Both the position numbers and the translations under genes were made by a program. A DNA stretch of 64,000 nt, from contig NZ_JBKDZH010000051.1 of assembly GCF_047971185.1 (NCBI RefSeq), positions 1 to 64,000 on the forward strand. The letters run 5' to 3'. Below are positions 43,768 to 52,831 of this stretch, in pieces. Below the pieces are notes generated by a model that searched no databases, had not been told where the DNA came from, and saw only the letters and a program-made list of their open reading frames with translations. This DNA is from Kluyvera sp047971185. Its GTDB lineage: Bacteria > Pseudomonadota > Gammaproteobacteria > Enterobacterales > Enterobacteriaceae. Positions within the stretch are counted from its first letter, which is position 1; every line of letters begins with the position of its first letter.

Positions 43768-45063
43768 ATGAAACGTCTAATCTGTGCCAGCGTAATAGGA
43801 ATGAGCAGTTTGCTGGCGACCAGCGTCGCCTTCGCCCAGCAGGACGTCACGCTAAGAATGTCATGGTGGGGCGGGAAATCACGGCATGAGGTGATGCTTA
43901 ACGCGCTGCAGGCATTTGAAGCACGCAACCCAGGCATTAAAGTGAACGCCGAATATATGGGCTGGGACGGCTATCTGGAGCGGATGACCACGCAAATTTC
44001 CGGCGGTCTTGCCCCGGACGTAATGCAGATTAACTGGCCCTGGTTCCCGATATTTTCCCGCACCGGCGACGGTTTTTACGATATCAACACGCTCGGCGAC
44101 AGCTTTGATTTGAGCCAGTACCCGGCTAAAGCGCTAAAGTCGACCACCATTAACGGCAAGCTGAATGCCATTCCGATTTCGCTTAACGTACCGGGTTTTT
44201 ATTACAACACCGAAACCTGGAAAAAAGCCGGGCTGGCCTTCCCGAAAAACTGGGATGACCTCTTTGCCGCAGGGAAAGTGTTTAAAGAAAAGCTCGGCGA
44301 TGAGTATTACCCGCTTATCTTCGGCGATCAGGATACGTTCCTGATGGTGAACTGCTATATGTCGCAGAAATACAATACCCCCATGTTTACCCCCGACGGC
44401 AACCATTTTGCCTGGAATCAGGAGCAGTGGCGTGAAGCCTTCCGCTTTATTCAGCGGCTGGTGAGCGACCACGTTATCCCCGGCCCAAAATACCTGGCCT
44501 CATTCGGCAAGTTTGACTTTATCGATACCAAATACTGGCAGGACGGCAAATGGGCGGGCACCTACACCTGGAACGTGGTAATTCAGTACTACGCGCCAAA
44601 GCTGACGCCGCCGGCAAAGCTGGTGCTGGGCGACTACGTGATGTACCCCGGCGCCACCAACGCCAGCGCCTACTTTAAGGTGTCGCTGACCTATGCCATC
44701 AGCAAAGAGACGAAGCACCCGAAAGAGACGGCTAAGCTTCTGAATTTCCTGCTCAACGATCCGCAGGCGATCGCCGCCATTAAGCTGGAAAACGGCATTC
44801 CGCTCAGCAAAATTGCGGTAAAAACGCTGACCGACGACGGTACGCTGACCAACGAAAATCCCTCCGTCGCCGGCTTTAACGCGGCGCAAAAGCTCACGTC
44901 TGAATCAACGGCGACGTCGTGGATGGAGGACCAGAAAATGCAGTCCTTTTTCCAGGAGGCGCGGCAGAATATGGACTACGGGCGAATGACGCCTGAGCAG
45001 GCGGCGGATGATTTTGTGGCGAAATCTGAGCGATTAATGAAGCGGTCTGCGGCGCGCAACTAG
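43768..45063 (+). CDS. TogB-like periplasmic sugar-binding protein 1
   Basis: ABC-type extracellular solute-binding protein (family 1), 431 residues. The signal peptide ends SVAFA. The mature start LRMSWWGGKSRHEVMLNALQAFEARNPGIKV and the motif EYMGWDGYLERMTTQISGGLAPDVMQINWPW strongly resemble oligogalacturonide-binding TogB and related oligosaccharide-binding proteins. No permease or ATPase genes lie nearby, so it must use a transporter encoded elsewhere. It is a paralog of the protein at 51.5 kb; the two flank the glycosidase genes. A CRP-like site and a terminator bracket it. The ligand is unknown; mannosides or uronides are possibilities from context. Confidence 0.85.
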   Translation: MKRLICASVIGMSSLLATSVAFAQQDVTLRMSWWGGKSRHEVMLNALQAFEARNPGIKVNAEYMGWDGYLERMTTQISGGLAPDVMQINWPWFPIFSRTGDGFYDINTLGDSFDLSQYPAKALKSTTINGKLNAIPISLNVPGFYYNTETWKKAGLAFPKNWDDLFAAGKVFKEKLGDEYYPLIFGDQDTFLMVNCYMSQKYNTPMFTPDGNHFAWNQEQWREAFRFIQRLVSDHVIPGPKYLASFGKFDFIDTKYWQDGKWAGTYTWNVVIQYYAPKLTPPAKLVLGDYVMYPGATNASAYFKVSLTYAISKETKHPKETAKLLNFLLNDPQAIAAIKLENGIPLSKIAVKTLTDDGTLTNENPSVAGFNAAQKLTSESTATSWMEDQKMQSFFQEARQNMDYGRMTPEQAADDFVAKSERLMKRSAARN

Positions 45064-45077
45064 CGGAGGCTGAACGA

Positions 45078-45108
45078 GGGTGAGGGTTATTACCCCCTCA
45101 CCCGTTTT
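45078..45108 (+). terminator. Terminator after sugar-binding protein 1
   Basis: Stem GGGTGAGGG / CCCTCACCC with a TTATTACC loop, then GTTTTTA. It lies between convergent genes. Confidence 0.85.
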
Positions 45109-45117
45109 TAAACACCT

Positions 45118-48075
45118 TTACGGCTGCATCAACAGCAGCGTCTTAATCTCAAACGGCGTAAACGTCAGCGTCACGCTTCCCTCCACCACCGCGATCTCTT
45201 CTTCTACCGTTTCCATCAGATTGGCGAGATAACAGCGTGTTACGCCAGCCGGCAGTTGGATCGTCGCCGTCGCCTGTACGCCGTCAAACTCGTAGGCGCG
45301 TACTGCCAACGCAGGCAACTCTTCCGCTCTTTTCACCGTCTCGAGACAAATATGCGGTGAATCGCAGGCGATAAACGACGCCCTGTTTGCATCCTGCTCT
45401 CCTTCACTCACCAAGACCCGCAGCGGGTTGTTGAACAGATACGCTTCCCGATTCACCTCGCCCACCACCTCGTCGCCGCAATGGGGGAACAGCGCATAGG
45501 AAAAACGGTGCTCGCCAACGTCGGCATTCACGCCGGGATAATGCTGCGAGCGCAGCAGGTTGAGATCCAGCACGCCGTCTTTGGCATAGTGGCCATACTT
45601 GCTGTCGTTAAGCAGCGCCACGCCGTAGTCCGGCTGCGAATAGTCGATCCACTTATGCGCGCAGATCTCAAACTGCGCCGCGTCGTAGACGTTGTTCACT
45701 CTGGCGCTGCGCTGGATTTTGCCAAACTGAATATCGCAGCTGACGCGTTCACTCTGCACGTTAACGGCAAAGGCGGTGCGCAGCATTTTCTCGCTTTCAT
45801 GCCAGTCAACGCGGGTATCGAAGGTCAGGCGTTTGCTGCCCGGCAGCAGGCTGATTTTCTGGGTTAAGGCTGAGCTTCCGTAACGATAGCGCTGTTCCAC
45901 TACCGCCGCCGCGCCCTCCCGGTAGGCGGAAGTGTCGGCCAGCACAAAGCCGTCCGCATCGCGCTGGCGGTAGGTGATGTCAATATCCCAGCAGTCGCCG
46001 CAGATATCGTCATACACCGCCAGCCGGTTGCCGACGGTGCCGGGTTGCAGCAGCGAACGCCCGGCCTGTTTATCCACCAGCGCCACGATATGCCCCTGCG
46101 CGTTAAATTCGACCCGCAGCAGATCGTTCTCCAGACGCTGCGTCTGGGCGATGATATCCGGCAACGGCGTGGCCAGCGCCTCATCAATCACCCGGTAGCC
46201 AAAGGCGGGAACGGCCACGCGCACCGGGGTATCCGCCAGCATCAGCCACTCCTCGCGATCGAAGCCGCTCAGGTTATGGATCACGAAGGTACCGCGCTGC
46301 GTCAGGTTCGCGCGGATAAGCTGCTCAACCTCGGCCAGCAGCGCCTGGTAGCGCGCGACGGATTCGTCGTACACCCGCTTGATGGACGAGCCGGGCAGAA
46401 TATCGTGGAACTGGTACAGCAGCACCTCCTGCCAGATAGCGTCGAGGCGGGCGGCAGGGTATTCGCCCTCGCCATAAAACCAGCGGCAGCTGGCCACAAA
46501 CTCGAGCTCGCGCAGCGCATTTTCCAGCTTGCGGTTAAACCACTTGTTCCGCGCCTGGGTGGTCAGCGTTCCCTGATGCTTCTCCAGATACAGCTCGCCG
46601 TGGTAGTGAGGATAGCGCTCGCGGCCGTGGTCGATATGGCGGAAAAAGTCGATGGCGTTGCCCTGCGTCACCGGCGCGATACCGCTGAGGTTCTTGATAC
46701 GCCGCAGCCGCTCCAGGTGCTCTTCGCCGGGGCCACCGCCGCCGTCGCCAATGCCGAACAACATCAGCGCTTTATCGCACACCCCCGCCTCATGATAGGC
46801 CGTTTCAATACGCCGAATGCTGCGCGGGGCCGCCGGGCCGTTGTAGGTCTCTTCCGGCAGCATATGCGCCAGCACGCTGCTGCCGTCGATGCCGTGCCAG
46901 ATAAAGGTATGGTGGGGAAAGGGATTGTGTTCATTCCACGACAGCTTTTGCGTCATAAAGTAGTCAACGCCCGACTTGCGCATAATCTGCGGCAGGTTGC
47001 CATTGTAGCCGAAGACGTCCGGCAGCCACAGCATCTGCGTCGTCTGGCCAAACTCGCGCTGGAAGAACCGCCGCCCGTAGAGAAATTGCCGCACCAGCGA
47101 TTCACCGGAGGGCACGTTGGTATCCGCCTCCACCCACATATCGCCCTGGATTTCAAAGCGCCCCTCCTGCACCTGCCGCTGCACCCGCGCATAAAGCTGC
47201 GGATAATCCTCTTTCACCCACTGGAACAGCTGCGGCTGGCTGGCGCCGAAGTAATAGTCAGGATAGCGTGCAAGCTGATCCAGCGCGGTGGCAAAGGTGC
47301 GCGCGCCCTTACGCTTGGTTTCGCGAATCGGCCACAGCCAGGCGAGATCGATATGCGCATGGCCAATACCGACAACGCTCATCGCCGGGTCACCACCCTG
47401 TTTTAACAGCTCCACCGCCAGCGCCTGCCGACAGCGGGCTACCGCCTCGGCGCTATGGTCACGCAAAGCGTTGAGGGCTTCGCTCAGGCAGACCAGCACG
47501 CGCTTGAAGCGGGCGGAAGATCGTTCCAGACATTTGAGAAGATCGGCCAGTACCCAGGCGTCATAATAGAGATCGCGCAGCGCCACATTGCAGGTTGCAA
47601 TATGCGCCTGCACCAGCACGCCGCCGCGCAGGGATCCAAACAGATCGTTGCAGGCCAGATCCAGCCACAGATCCACCTCACGCACGCCATCCAGCGGAAA
47701 CACAACCTTCCCCGCCTGGCCAAGACTGGGTTCAAAGGTGGAATCTACGTTGGTCAACCCGCGCACCGGCGCACCCTCGGCATCCACCACCAGCGCCTCG
47801 CCGCCGCAGTCGAACAGCATCACCGTTTCTTGCGCCTTTAGGTCATCAGGCACGCGACCGCGCACGTTTACCCATGCGCAGTCCCATAATTCGCCCCAGC
47901 GCTCGCCGAGGCGAAAAGCGTGCGCCTTGCCGCGTTTACGTTCGGCAAAGGGCACCGGGTCCGGCGTCAAAAAACCGTTGACCGTTAATTCACAGACCGG
48001 CGTATAGATCGCCTTTTTTATTTGCTGGATCTGATAATCAATATCACGCAGCAATTTCTCATCAAAACTGAGCAT
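45118..48075 (-). CDS. GH38 alpha-mannosidase
   Basis: Cytoplasmic-type glycoside hydrolase family 38 enzyme, 985 residues and no signal peptide. An N-terminal domain (about 1-230) precedes the catalytic part with the zinc motif GIGHAHIDLAWLWP (His239, His241, Asp243) and the nucleophile region MLWLPDVFGYNGNLPQI (Asp353). A GDGGGGPG loop, the helical middle domain (YQFHDILPGSSIKRVYDES) and C-terminal beta domains follow. It is closer in layout to Man2C1-type enzymes than to secreted lysosomal ones. Its likely job is to remove alpha-linked mannose from imported oligosaccharides. AAAGGAA precedes the ATG. It converges with sugar-binding protein 1. Not the E. coli mngB locus context, so I give no symbol. 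Confidence 0.92.
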   Translation of the reverse strand: MLSFDEKLLRDIDYQIQQIKKAIYTPVCELTVNGFLTPDPVPFAERKRGKAHAFRLGERWGELWDCAWVNVRGRVPDDLKAQETVMLFDCGGEALVVDAEGAPVRGLTNVDSTFEPSLGQAGKVVFPLDGVREVDLWLDLACNDLFGSLRGGVLVQAHIATCNVALRDLYYDAWVLADLLKCLERSSARFKRVLVCLSEALNALRDHSAEAVARCRQALAVELLKQGGDPAMSVVGIGHAHIDLAWLWPIRETKRKGARTFATALDQLARYPDYYFGASQPQLFQWVKEDYPQLYARVQRQVQEGRFEIQGDMWVEADTNVPSGESLVRQFLYGRRFFQREFGQTTQMLWLPDVFGYNGNLPQIMRKSGVDYFMTQKLSWNEHNPFPHHTFIWHGIDGSSVLAHMLPEETYNGPAAPRSIRRIETAYHEAGVCDKALMLFGIGDGGGGPGEEHLERLRRIKNLSGIAPVTQGNAIDFFRHIDHGRERYPHYHGELYLEKHQGTLTTQARNKWFNRKLENALRELEFVASCRWFYGEGEYPAARLDAIWQEVLLYQFHDILPGSSIKRVYDESVARYQALLAEVEQLIRANLTQRGTFVIHNLSGFDREEWLMLADTPVRVAVPAFGYRVIDEALATPLPDIIAQTQRLENDLLRVEFNAQGHIVALVDKQAGRSLLQPGTVGNRLAVYDDICGDCWDIDITYRQRDADGFVLADTSAYREGAAAVVEQRYRYGSSALTQKISLLPGSKRLTFDTRVDWHESEKMLRTAFAVNVQSERVSCDIQFGKIQRSARVNNVYDAAQFEICAHKWIDYSQPDYGVALLNDSKYGHYAKDGVLDLNLLRSQHYPGVNADVGEHRFSYALFPHCGDEVVGEVNREAYLFNNPLRVLVSEGEQDANRASFIACDSPHICLETVKRAEELPALAVRAYEFDGVQATATIQLPAGVTRCYLANLMETVEEEIAVVEGSVTLTFTPFEIKTLLLMQP

Positions 48076-48472
48076 TCAATATTCCTTTATGGGTGATGGC
48101 TGGCGGATGGGAAATAATCGAATGCAGTAGATAAGGTTTAAATATTGAAATCCGTGACTCACCACAAAAACGGAGAAATAAACAACAAGAGCAGTAAATG
48201 CTATTTCTTAAATAAATATATCCCCACTTGTTTATATAAATATATTTATATTCCAGAACGCTCCCTATAAAAAGCTGAACTTGTACGAGATCACATTATT
48301 TACCTTATCGGGTGATAAGCATCACGATTCACAAACTTAAAAAGATGACTCAGATCACCTAATATTTTTATAAACCGTGACAAATACCTCATTTTACCCC
48401 TCAACACGCCTGGACACCCCCGAATCCCCCCGCTCGAAGGCGACATTTCAGGCCTCACTTTTTATGCTTAGC
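48076..48472 (-). promoter_or_regulatory. Upstream region of the GH38 gene with candidate CRP site
   Basis: About 400 AT-rich bases downstream of the unknown gene and upstream of the mannosidase. GGTGATAAGCATCACG at 48311-48326 has a perfect GTGA-N6-TCAC core, as expected of a CRP site. I see no terminator with a T-run after the unknown gene, so it might also be read into the mannosidase. Confidence 0.5.
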
Positions 48473-50050
48473 TCATTCGGACTCGGTCAGGCTGCGCGCA
48501 AAGCGGGCCAGGCGTTGAGGGCTTAAGAGCAGCGGTAAAAACAGCGGGCTCCCCGCAGGCGGCGACGCCAGCCAGCGTTCCAGCGTATCGACGTAGTGCA
48601 GAAGCTGGGTCTGGTGCTGGTGCAGCGCATCGGCGGGCAGCGCGTTATCGCCGTAGTGATCGCGCCATAGCAAGTCGACGGTGGCGCCGGCGACCCGCGA
48701 GAACATCTGGCTGTAGATTTCCGCGTTGCGCCAGGCGGCAAACAGGATCTCCAGCGAGTCGTCAGGGCAGGTAATGCGCGGCATCAGCTCTCGCAGCGTC
48801 TGTACCGCATTGGCGGCAAGGAAACAGGCGGCCTCTTTTTCCAGACGGATAAGCTGCCGCTGCTCCTGGCCCAGCGGCAGGTCGTCAGCCGGAATCAGCG
48901 GCTGCCAGGCCTGAAGCCAGTTGGCGCTACGGGTGTCCATATGCAGCACCTGCTGCGCCTGGGCGACGCTGTCCGGTACCTGGCTTTGATAGTGCAGACG
49001 GCGGCCCAGCAGGTTAGGCGTTTTACACAGCCAGTCGTAGCTGGAGTGAAACAGCGACGCCAGCCGCTGACGGTCCTGGACCGTGCGAAAGCGCAGCTGT
49101 TGCTGCTCAACCCAGCGGTCGAAGACCGACTGCGTCGCGCCATCTGCGCTCTGGTTCGCGGCCATCAGACCGATCAGATTGATGCTGTTCGCCGAGTCCA
49201 TCACCCGGCTGTCCGGCATCCACTGCCAGCTCACGCGGGAAGTAATCGCCTCCACTTCGTTACCGGTGGCGCTGATGGCCCAGCTCAGGCGGCCGCTGAT
49301 TTCATCCGCCAGGTAACACGGCAGCGCCGTCCAGCCGTAGCCGGTGCCAACAAGGTCGTACTCGATCCACTTTTTGTGGCCGGGCAGCGCGACGATATGC
49401 GGATGGTTGGCAAAGCCGGGATGGTAGTCAATTTCGGTAGCCTTAACGGCGGCGCGAACGTCGTCAGGCAGGGAAGAGAGCACCGTCGCCAGCTGCTGGC
49501 GCGGCCAGCTGTCATCGATGAAATCGCGCAGCACCAGCTTTTTACCAAAGCTGCGCAGCTGGCTCCAGACGCTATACAGCCCCTGCTGCCAGCCGGCGGT
49601 CTGGAAGGCGGGCGTCGTCAGCCCAAGTACCACGCCGCTTAAGTGCGGCAGCGTGGAAAGCAGCGGCGAAAATATCGCAGCGTAGAAATGCTGCCAGAAA
49701 TCGGGCGCGCTTTTTTCATCAAAAGCGAGTTCGGGAAATTTACGCTTGATGATGTCGTCGGTCGGCGCGGCCTCTCCCTGAAGCCAGAAGGAGAGATTAT
49801 TTTCCGCCAGGTAACGATCGACGCGTTTTAAATACTGCAACGCGTAATGTTGCTGATGAATAAGGTTCTCGACGTTCAGTTTCTGACTTAGCGGCGAGGG
49901 CGTAGCCAGAATAGAAAGTAGTTCCTGTTGGTGCAGGATGATGCCGGTGAAACCGTGCTGTTTCGCACTTTTAACGCCCTGAATAAACCAGGGCCAGTGC
50001 CAGATAAAGGTGCTGTTCAGCTCCATCAACTGATGCGGAATACGTTTCAT
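48473..50050 (-). CDS. Unrecognised 525-residue protein, possible TIM-barrel glycosidase
   Basis: I do not recognise this family. The protein has no signal peptide or membrane segment and begins MKRIPHQLMELNSTFIWHWPWFIQGVKSAKQHGFTGIILHQQELL. The pattern of beta strands and helices (GIILHQQ, LSFWLQGEA, GVVLGLTTPAF, KLVLRDFIDDSW, AVKATEIDYHP, KKWIEYDLVGTGYG) over the first 260 residues suggests a (beta/alpha)8 barrel, and its acidic residues could be catalytic. The rest looks helical. The start ATG 50050 has AGGG upstream; a TTG five codons earlier is rejected. It lies between GH38 and a divergent oxidoreductase, so a role in the same glycan pathway is likely. Glycosidase activity is only an inference. 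Confidence 0.75.
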   Translation of the reverse strand: MKRIPHQLMELNSTFIWHWPWFIQGVKSAKQHGFTGIILHQQELLSILATPSPLSQKLNVENLIHQQHYALQYLKRVDRYLAENNLSFWLQGEAAPTDDIIKRKFPELAFDEKSAPDFWQHFYAAIFSPLLSTLPHLSGVVLGLTTPAFQTAGWQQGLYSVWSQLRSFGKKLVLRDFIDDSWPRQQLATVLSSLPDDVRAAVKATEIDYHPGFANHPHIVALPGHKKWIEYDLVGTGYGWTALPCYLADEISGRLSWAISATGNEVEAITSRVSWQWMPDSRVMDSANSINLIGLMAANQSADGATQSVFDRWVEQQQLRFRTVQDRQRLASLFHSSYDWLCKTPNLLGRRLHYQSQVPDSVAQAQQVLHMDTRSANWLQAWQPLIPADDLPLGQEQRQLIRLEKEAACFLAANAVQTLRELMPRITCPDDSLEILFAAWRNAEIYSQMFSRVAGATVDLLWRDHYGDNALPADALHQHQTQLLHYVDTLERWLASPPAGSPLFLPLLLSPQRLARFARSLTESE

Positions 50051-50097
50051 CGCCTCACCCTGCAAATAAATATGTGCTTATCATAATCGAGGATGCC

Positions 50098-51393
50098 ATG
50101 AAAAAATATGCTCTGGTCGGGACTGGAGGTCGTGCAGGTTTATATATTTCCGCTATCGGTGGAGCCTGGCGTGAAAATGCCAGAATGGTCGCCTTTTGCG
50201 ACACCAACCAGACACGAATGAACTACGCCAACCAGCTATTGCAGAAAGAAGGCACCGAGCCGGTGTCGACCTGGAAAGCGGCGCAGTTTGAAGAGATGAT
50301 CCGCGAAACGCGCCCGGATATTATCATCGTCACCACCATGGACCGCACCCACGATGATTACATCGTTCGCGCGCTGCACGCCGGCTGCGACGTGATCACC
50401 GAAAAACCGATGACCATCGACGAGAAGCGCGCGCTGCGCATCCTCGACGCCATCGAAGAGACCGGGCACACCGTGCGCGTAGCGTTCAACTACCGCTATG
50501 CACCGCACCACAGTAAGGTGCGCGAGCTGCTGATGCAGGGCGCGATCGGCAATGTCACCTCCGTTCACTTCGAGTGGCTGCTCAACACCGAGCACGGCGC
50601 GGACTACTTCCGCCGCTGGCACCGCGAAAAACGCAACAGCGGCGGCCTGCTGGTGCACAAATCGACCCACCACTTTGACCTGATGAACTTCTGGCTGGCC
50701 AGCTACCCTGAGCGCGTTTACGCCGAAGGCAGCCTGCAGTTCTACGGCAAAGAGAACGCCGAAAAACGCGGCGTCACCCAATTCTATCCGCGCGCCCACG
50801 GCTTTGCCGAAGCGAAGGACGATCCGTTTGCGTTGAATATGGCCGACAACGCCCAGCTGAAGGCGCTGTATCTCGACGCCGAGCATGAAGATAACTACTT
50901 CCGCGATCAGAGCGTGTTCAGCGACGGCATCACCATTGAAGACACCATGTCAGTGCTGGTGAAGTATCAGAACCAGGTGCAGCTTACCTACTCGCTGAAC
51001 GCCTATCTGCCGTGGGAAGGGCTGAACGTGGTCTTCAACGGCACCGAAGGCCGCCTGGAGATGAAAATCGTCGAGAAATCTTACGTTAACGCCGGCGGCA
51101 AGCGGGAGAACGAAGGCAGCCTGGAGCAGTGCGACATTACCGTGTTCCCAATGTTTGCCGAGCCGTGGAAAGCAGAGTTCAACCTCGGTGAAGGCGGCCA
51201 CGGCGGCGGCGATAACGCCATGCTGGCCGACCTGTTCGGCGAGCCGGGTCACGACCCGCTCCAGCGGGCGGCCGACCATCGCGCCGGGGCCATGTCGATC
51301 CTCACCGGGATTGCGGGCAACATCTCCATACAGCAGCAGCGCCCGGTGAATTTTAAGGAGTTTGAACTGGTTTCCCGTTTGGCGAAGCGCTAA
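50098..51393 (+). CDS. Gfo/Idh/MocA-family NAD(P)-dependent oxidoreductase
   Basis: 431 residues. An N-terminal Rossmann fold (KYALVGTGGRAGLYISAIGG) is followed by the family hallmark EKPMTID (about residues 102-108) and a C-terminal alpha/beta domain with GGLLVHKSTHHFDLMNFWL, where the Lys-His pair belongs to the usual active site. It is expected to oxidise or reduce a sugar, sugar acid or inositol hydroxyl; the substrate is unknown. ATG 50098 has GAGG 5 bases upstream, and the divergent partner starts only 47 bases away, implying a shared promoter region. A GC-rich hairpin separates it from sugar-binding protein 2 downstream. Confidence 0.88.
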   Translation: MKKYALVGTGGRAGLYISAIGGAWRENARMVAFCDTNQTRMNYANQLLQKEGTEPVSTWKAAQFEEMIRETRPDIIIVTTMDRTHDDYIVRALHAGCDVITEKPMTIDEKRALRILDAIEETGHTVRVAFNYRYAPHHSKVRELLMQGAIGNVTSVHFEWLLNTEHGADYFRRWHREKRNSGGLLVHKSTHHFDLMNFWLASYPERVYAEGSLQFYGKENAEKRGVTQFYPRAHGFAEAKDDPFALNMADNAQLKALYLDAEHEDNYFRDQSVFSDGITIEDTMSVLVKYQNQVQLTYSLNAYLPWEGLNVVFNGTEGRLEMKIVEKSYVNAGGKRENEGSLEQCDITVFPMFAEPWKAEFNLGEGGHGGGDNAMLADLFGEPGHDPLQRAADHRAGAMSILTGIAGNISIQQQRPVNFKEFELVSRLAKR

Positions 51394-51401
51394 ACCCCAT
51401 T

Positions 51402-51428
51402 CCGGCGCGGCAGGGAAAGCCGCGCCGG
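51402..51428. repeat. GC-rich intercistronic hairpin
   Basis: Perfect 10-bp stem CCGGCGCGGC / GCCGCGCCGG with a 7-base loop between the oxidoreductase and sugar-binding protein 2. There is no T-run; it may protect or attenuate the transcript. Confidence 0.75.
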
Positions 51429-51501
51429 AGCGAATGGTCAGTATTTTGCAGTTACTCACCTGTTTAATAACACTCTTTCTGCCTCTGTCCCGGAGACAAT
51501 A

Positions 51502-52788
51502 ATGAATAAAATCGCATCAGGTGTTATCGCGTCACTGTTATTTTCCTGTACCTCTGTCTGGGCGCAGCAGCCCGTCGAATTACGCATGTCGTGGTGGGGA
51601 GGCAATAGCCGCCACCAGGCGACCCTCAAGGCGCTGGAAGCCTTCGAGAAAAAGCATCCCGATATCAAAGTGAAAGCTGAATATACCGGCTGGGACGGGC
51701 ACCTTTCGCGCCTCACCACCCAAATGGCCAGCGGCACCGAGCCGGACGTGATGCAAACCAACTGGCCGTGGCTGATTATTTTCTCCAAAAACGGCGAGGG
51801 GTATTACGACCTCAACCAGCTGAAAGACCAGCTCGATTTGAGCCAGTATCAGGCCAAAGATTTGCAGTCCACCACCGTCAAAGGCAAGCTCAACGGCCTG
51901 CCGATTTCCGTCAACGCGCCGGTCTTTTACTACAACGACGCCACCTGGAAAAAAGCCGGGCTGGCCTATCCCAAAACCTGGGATGAGTTTTTTGCCGCCG
52001 GGAAAGTGTTCCAGCAGAAGCTGGGCGATAACTACTATCCCTACGTGATGGTTGACCAGGACGTCATCCTGCTGCTGAACGCCTATATGATGCAGAAGTA
52101 TCAGAAGCCAATGTTCACCAGTGAAGGGAAATTTACCTGGAGCGACGCGCAGTGGAACGAAGCTTTTAGCTTCGTAAAACGTCTGAGTGACGATCGCGTC
52201 GTGCCGTCGCCAAAAGTCATCTCCTCCTACGGCAAAGGCAACCAGTATGAGATGAAACCATGGATAAACGGCGAATGGGGCGGCCTGTTTACGTGGAACA
52301 TCACTATCCGTATGTTTGCCAACAATATGACGCCGCCCGCAAAGCTGGTGCTGGGCGACTACGTAATGCAGCCCGGTTCGGCGGAATCGGGCGTCTATTT
52401 TAAAACGGCGCAGATGTTCTCGGTGGCGAAGTCGACAAAGCATCCGAAAGAAGCGGCGATACTGCTGAACTTCCTGGTCAGCGATCCGCAGTCGGTGGAA
52501 GCGCTGGGCCTGGAGCGCGGCATTCCGCTGAACAAGGCGGCGGAAACGTTATTGACCGAGAAAGGGGTTATTGACCCAAACGATCCCGTTATCGCAGGAC
52601 TGAAGCAGGCTCAAACACTGCCAACCACGGTTGTTGCCACACCTTACATCGAAGATTTACAGGTTATCGACCAGTTCTTATCGGCACGTGAGAAACTGGA
52701 TCAGGGCAAGCAAACGCCTGCCGAAGTCGCGGCGGATTTTCGCCAGCAGGTGGAGCGCATTGTGCGACGTTTGAATCGCTCATCCTGA
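51502..52788 (+). CDS. TogB-like periplasmic sugar-binding protein 2
   Basis: ABC-type extracellular solute-binding protein of 428 residues. The signal peptide ends TSVWA. The start of the mature protein (VELRMSWWGGNSRHQATLKALEAFEKKHPDIKVKAEYTGWDGHLSRLTTQMASG) is still closer to TogB than protein 1. It shares long stretches with protein 1 (TPPAKLVLGDYVM, TKHPKE, NFL). No permease or ATPase is encoded nearby. It follows the oxidoreductase in the same direction, about 110 bases and one hairpin later. The ligand is probably an oligosaccharide, perhaps an acidic one. Confidence 0.87.
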   Translation: MNKIASGVIASLLFSCTSVWAQQPVELRMSWWGGNSRHQATLKALEAFEKKHPDIKVKAEYTGWDGHLSRLTTQMASGTEPDVMQTNWPWLIIFSKNGEGYYDLNQLKDQLDLSQYQAKDLQSTTVKGKLNGLPISVNAPVFYYNDATWKKAGLAYPKTWDEFFAAGKVFQQKLGDNYYPYVMVDQDVILLLNAYMMQKYQKPMFTSEGKFTWSDAQWNEAFSFVKRLSDDRVVPSPKVISSYGKGNQYEMKPWINGEWGGLFTWNITIRMFANNMTPPAKLVLGDYVMQPGSAESGVYFKTAQMFSVAKSTKHPKEAAILLNFLVSDPQSVEALGLERGIPLNKAAETLLTEKGVIDPNDPVIAGLKQAQTLPTTVVATPYIEDLQVIDQFLSAREKLDQGKQTPAEVAADFRQQVERIVRRLNRSS

Positions 52789-52831
52789 TGCAAGGATCGC
52801 TTCATAGGCCGGGGTTCCCGGCCACTGGCGT

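Noticed and set aside
46045..47406. 453-codon plus-strand open frame over the GH38 gene
   Set aside because: Antisense shadow of a gene with clear catalytic motifs.
48301..48345. AT-rich, TGA-rich stretch upstream of GH38 as a small gene
   Set aside because: No frame is open for more than a few tens of codons and no start with a ribosome binding site is seen.
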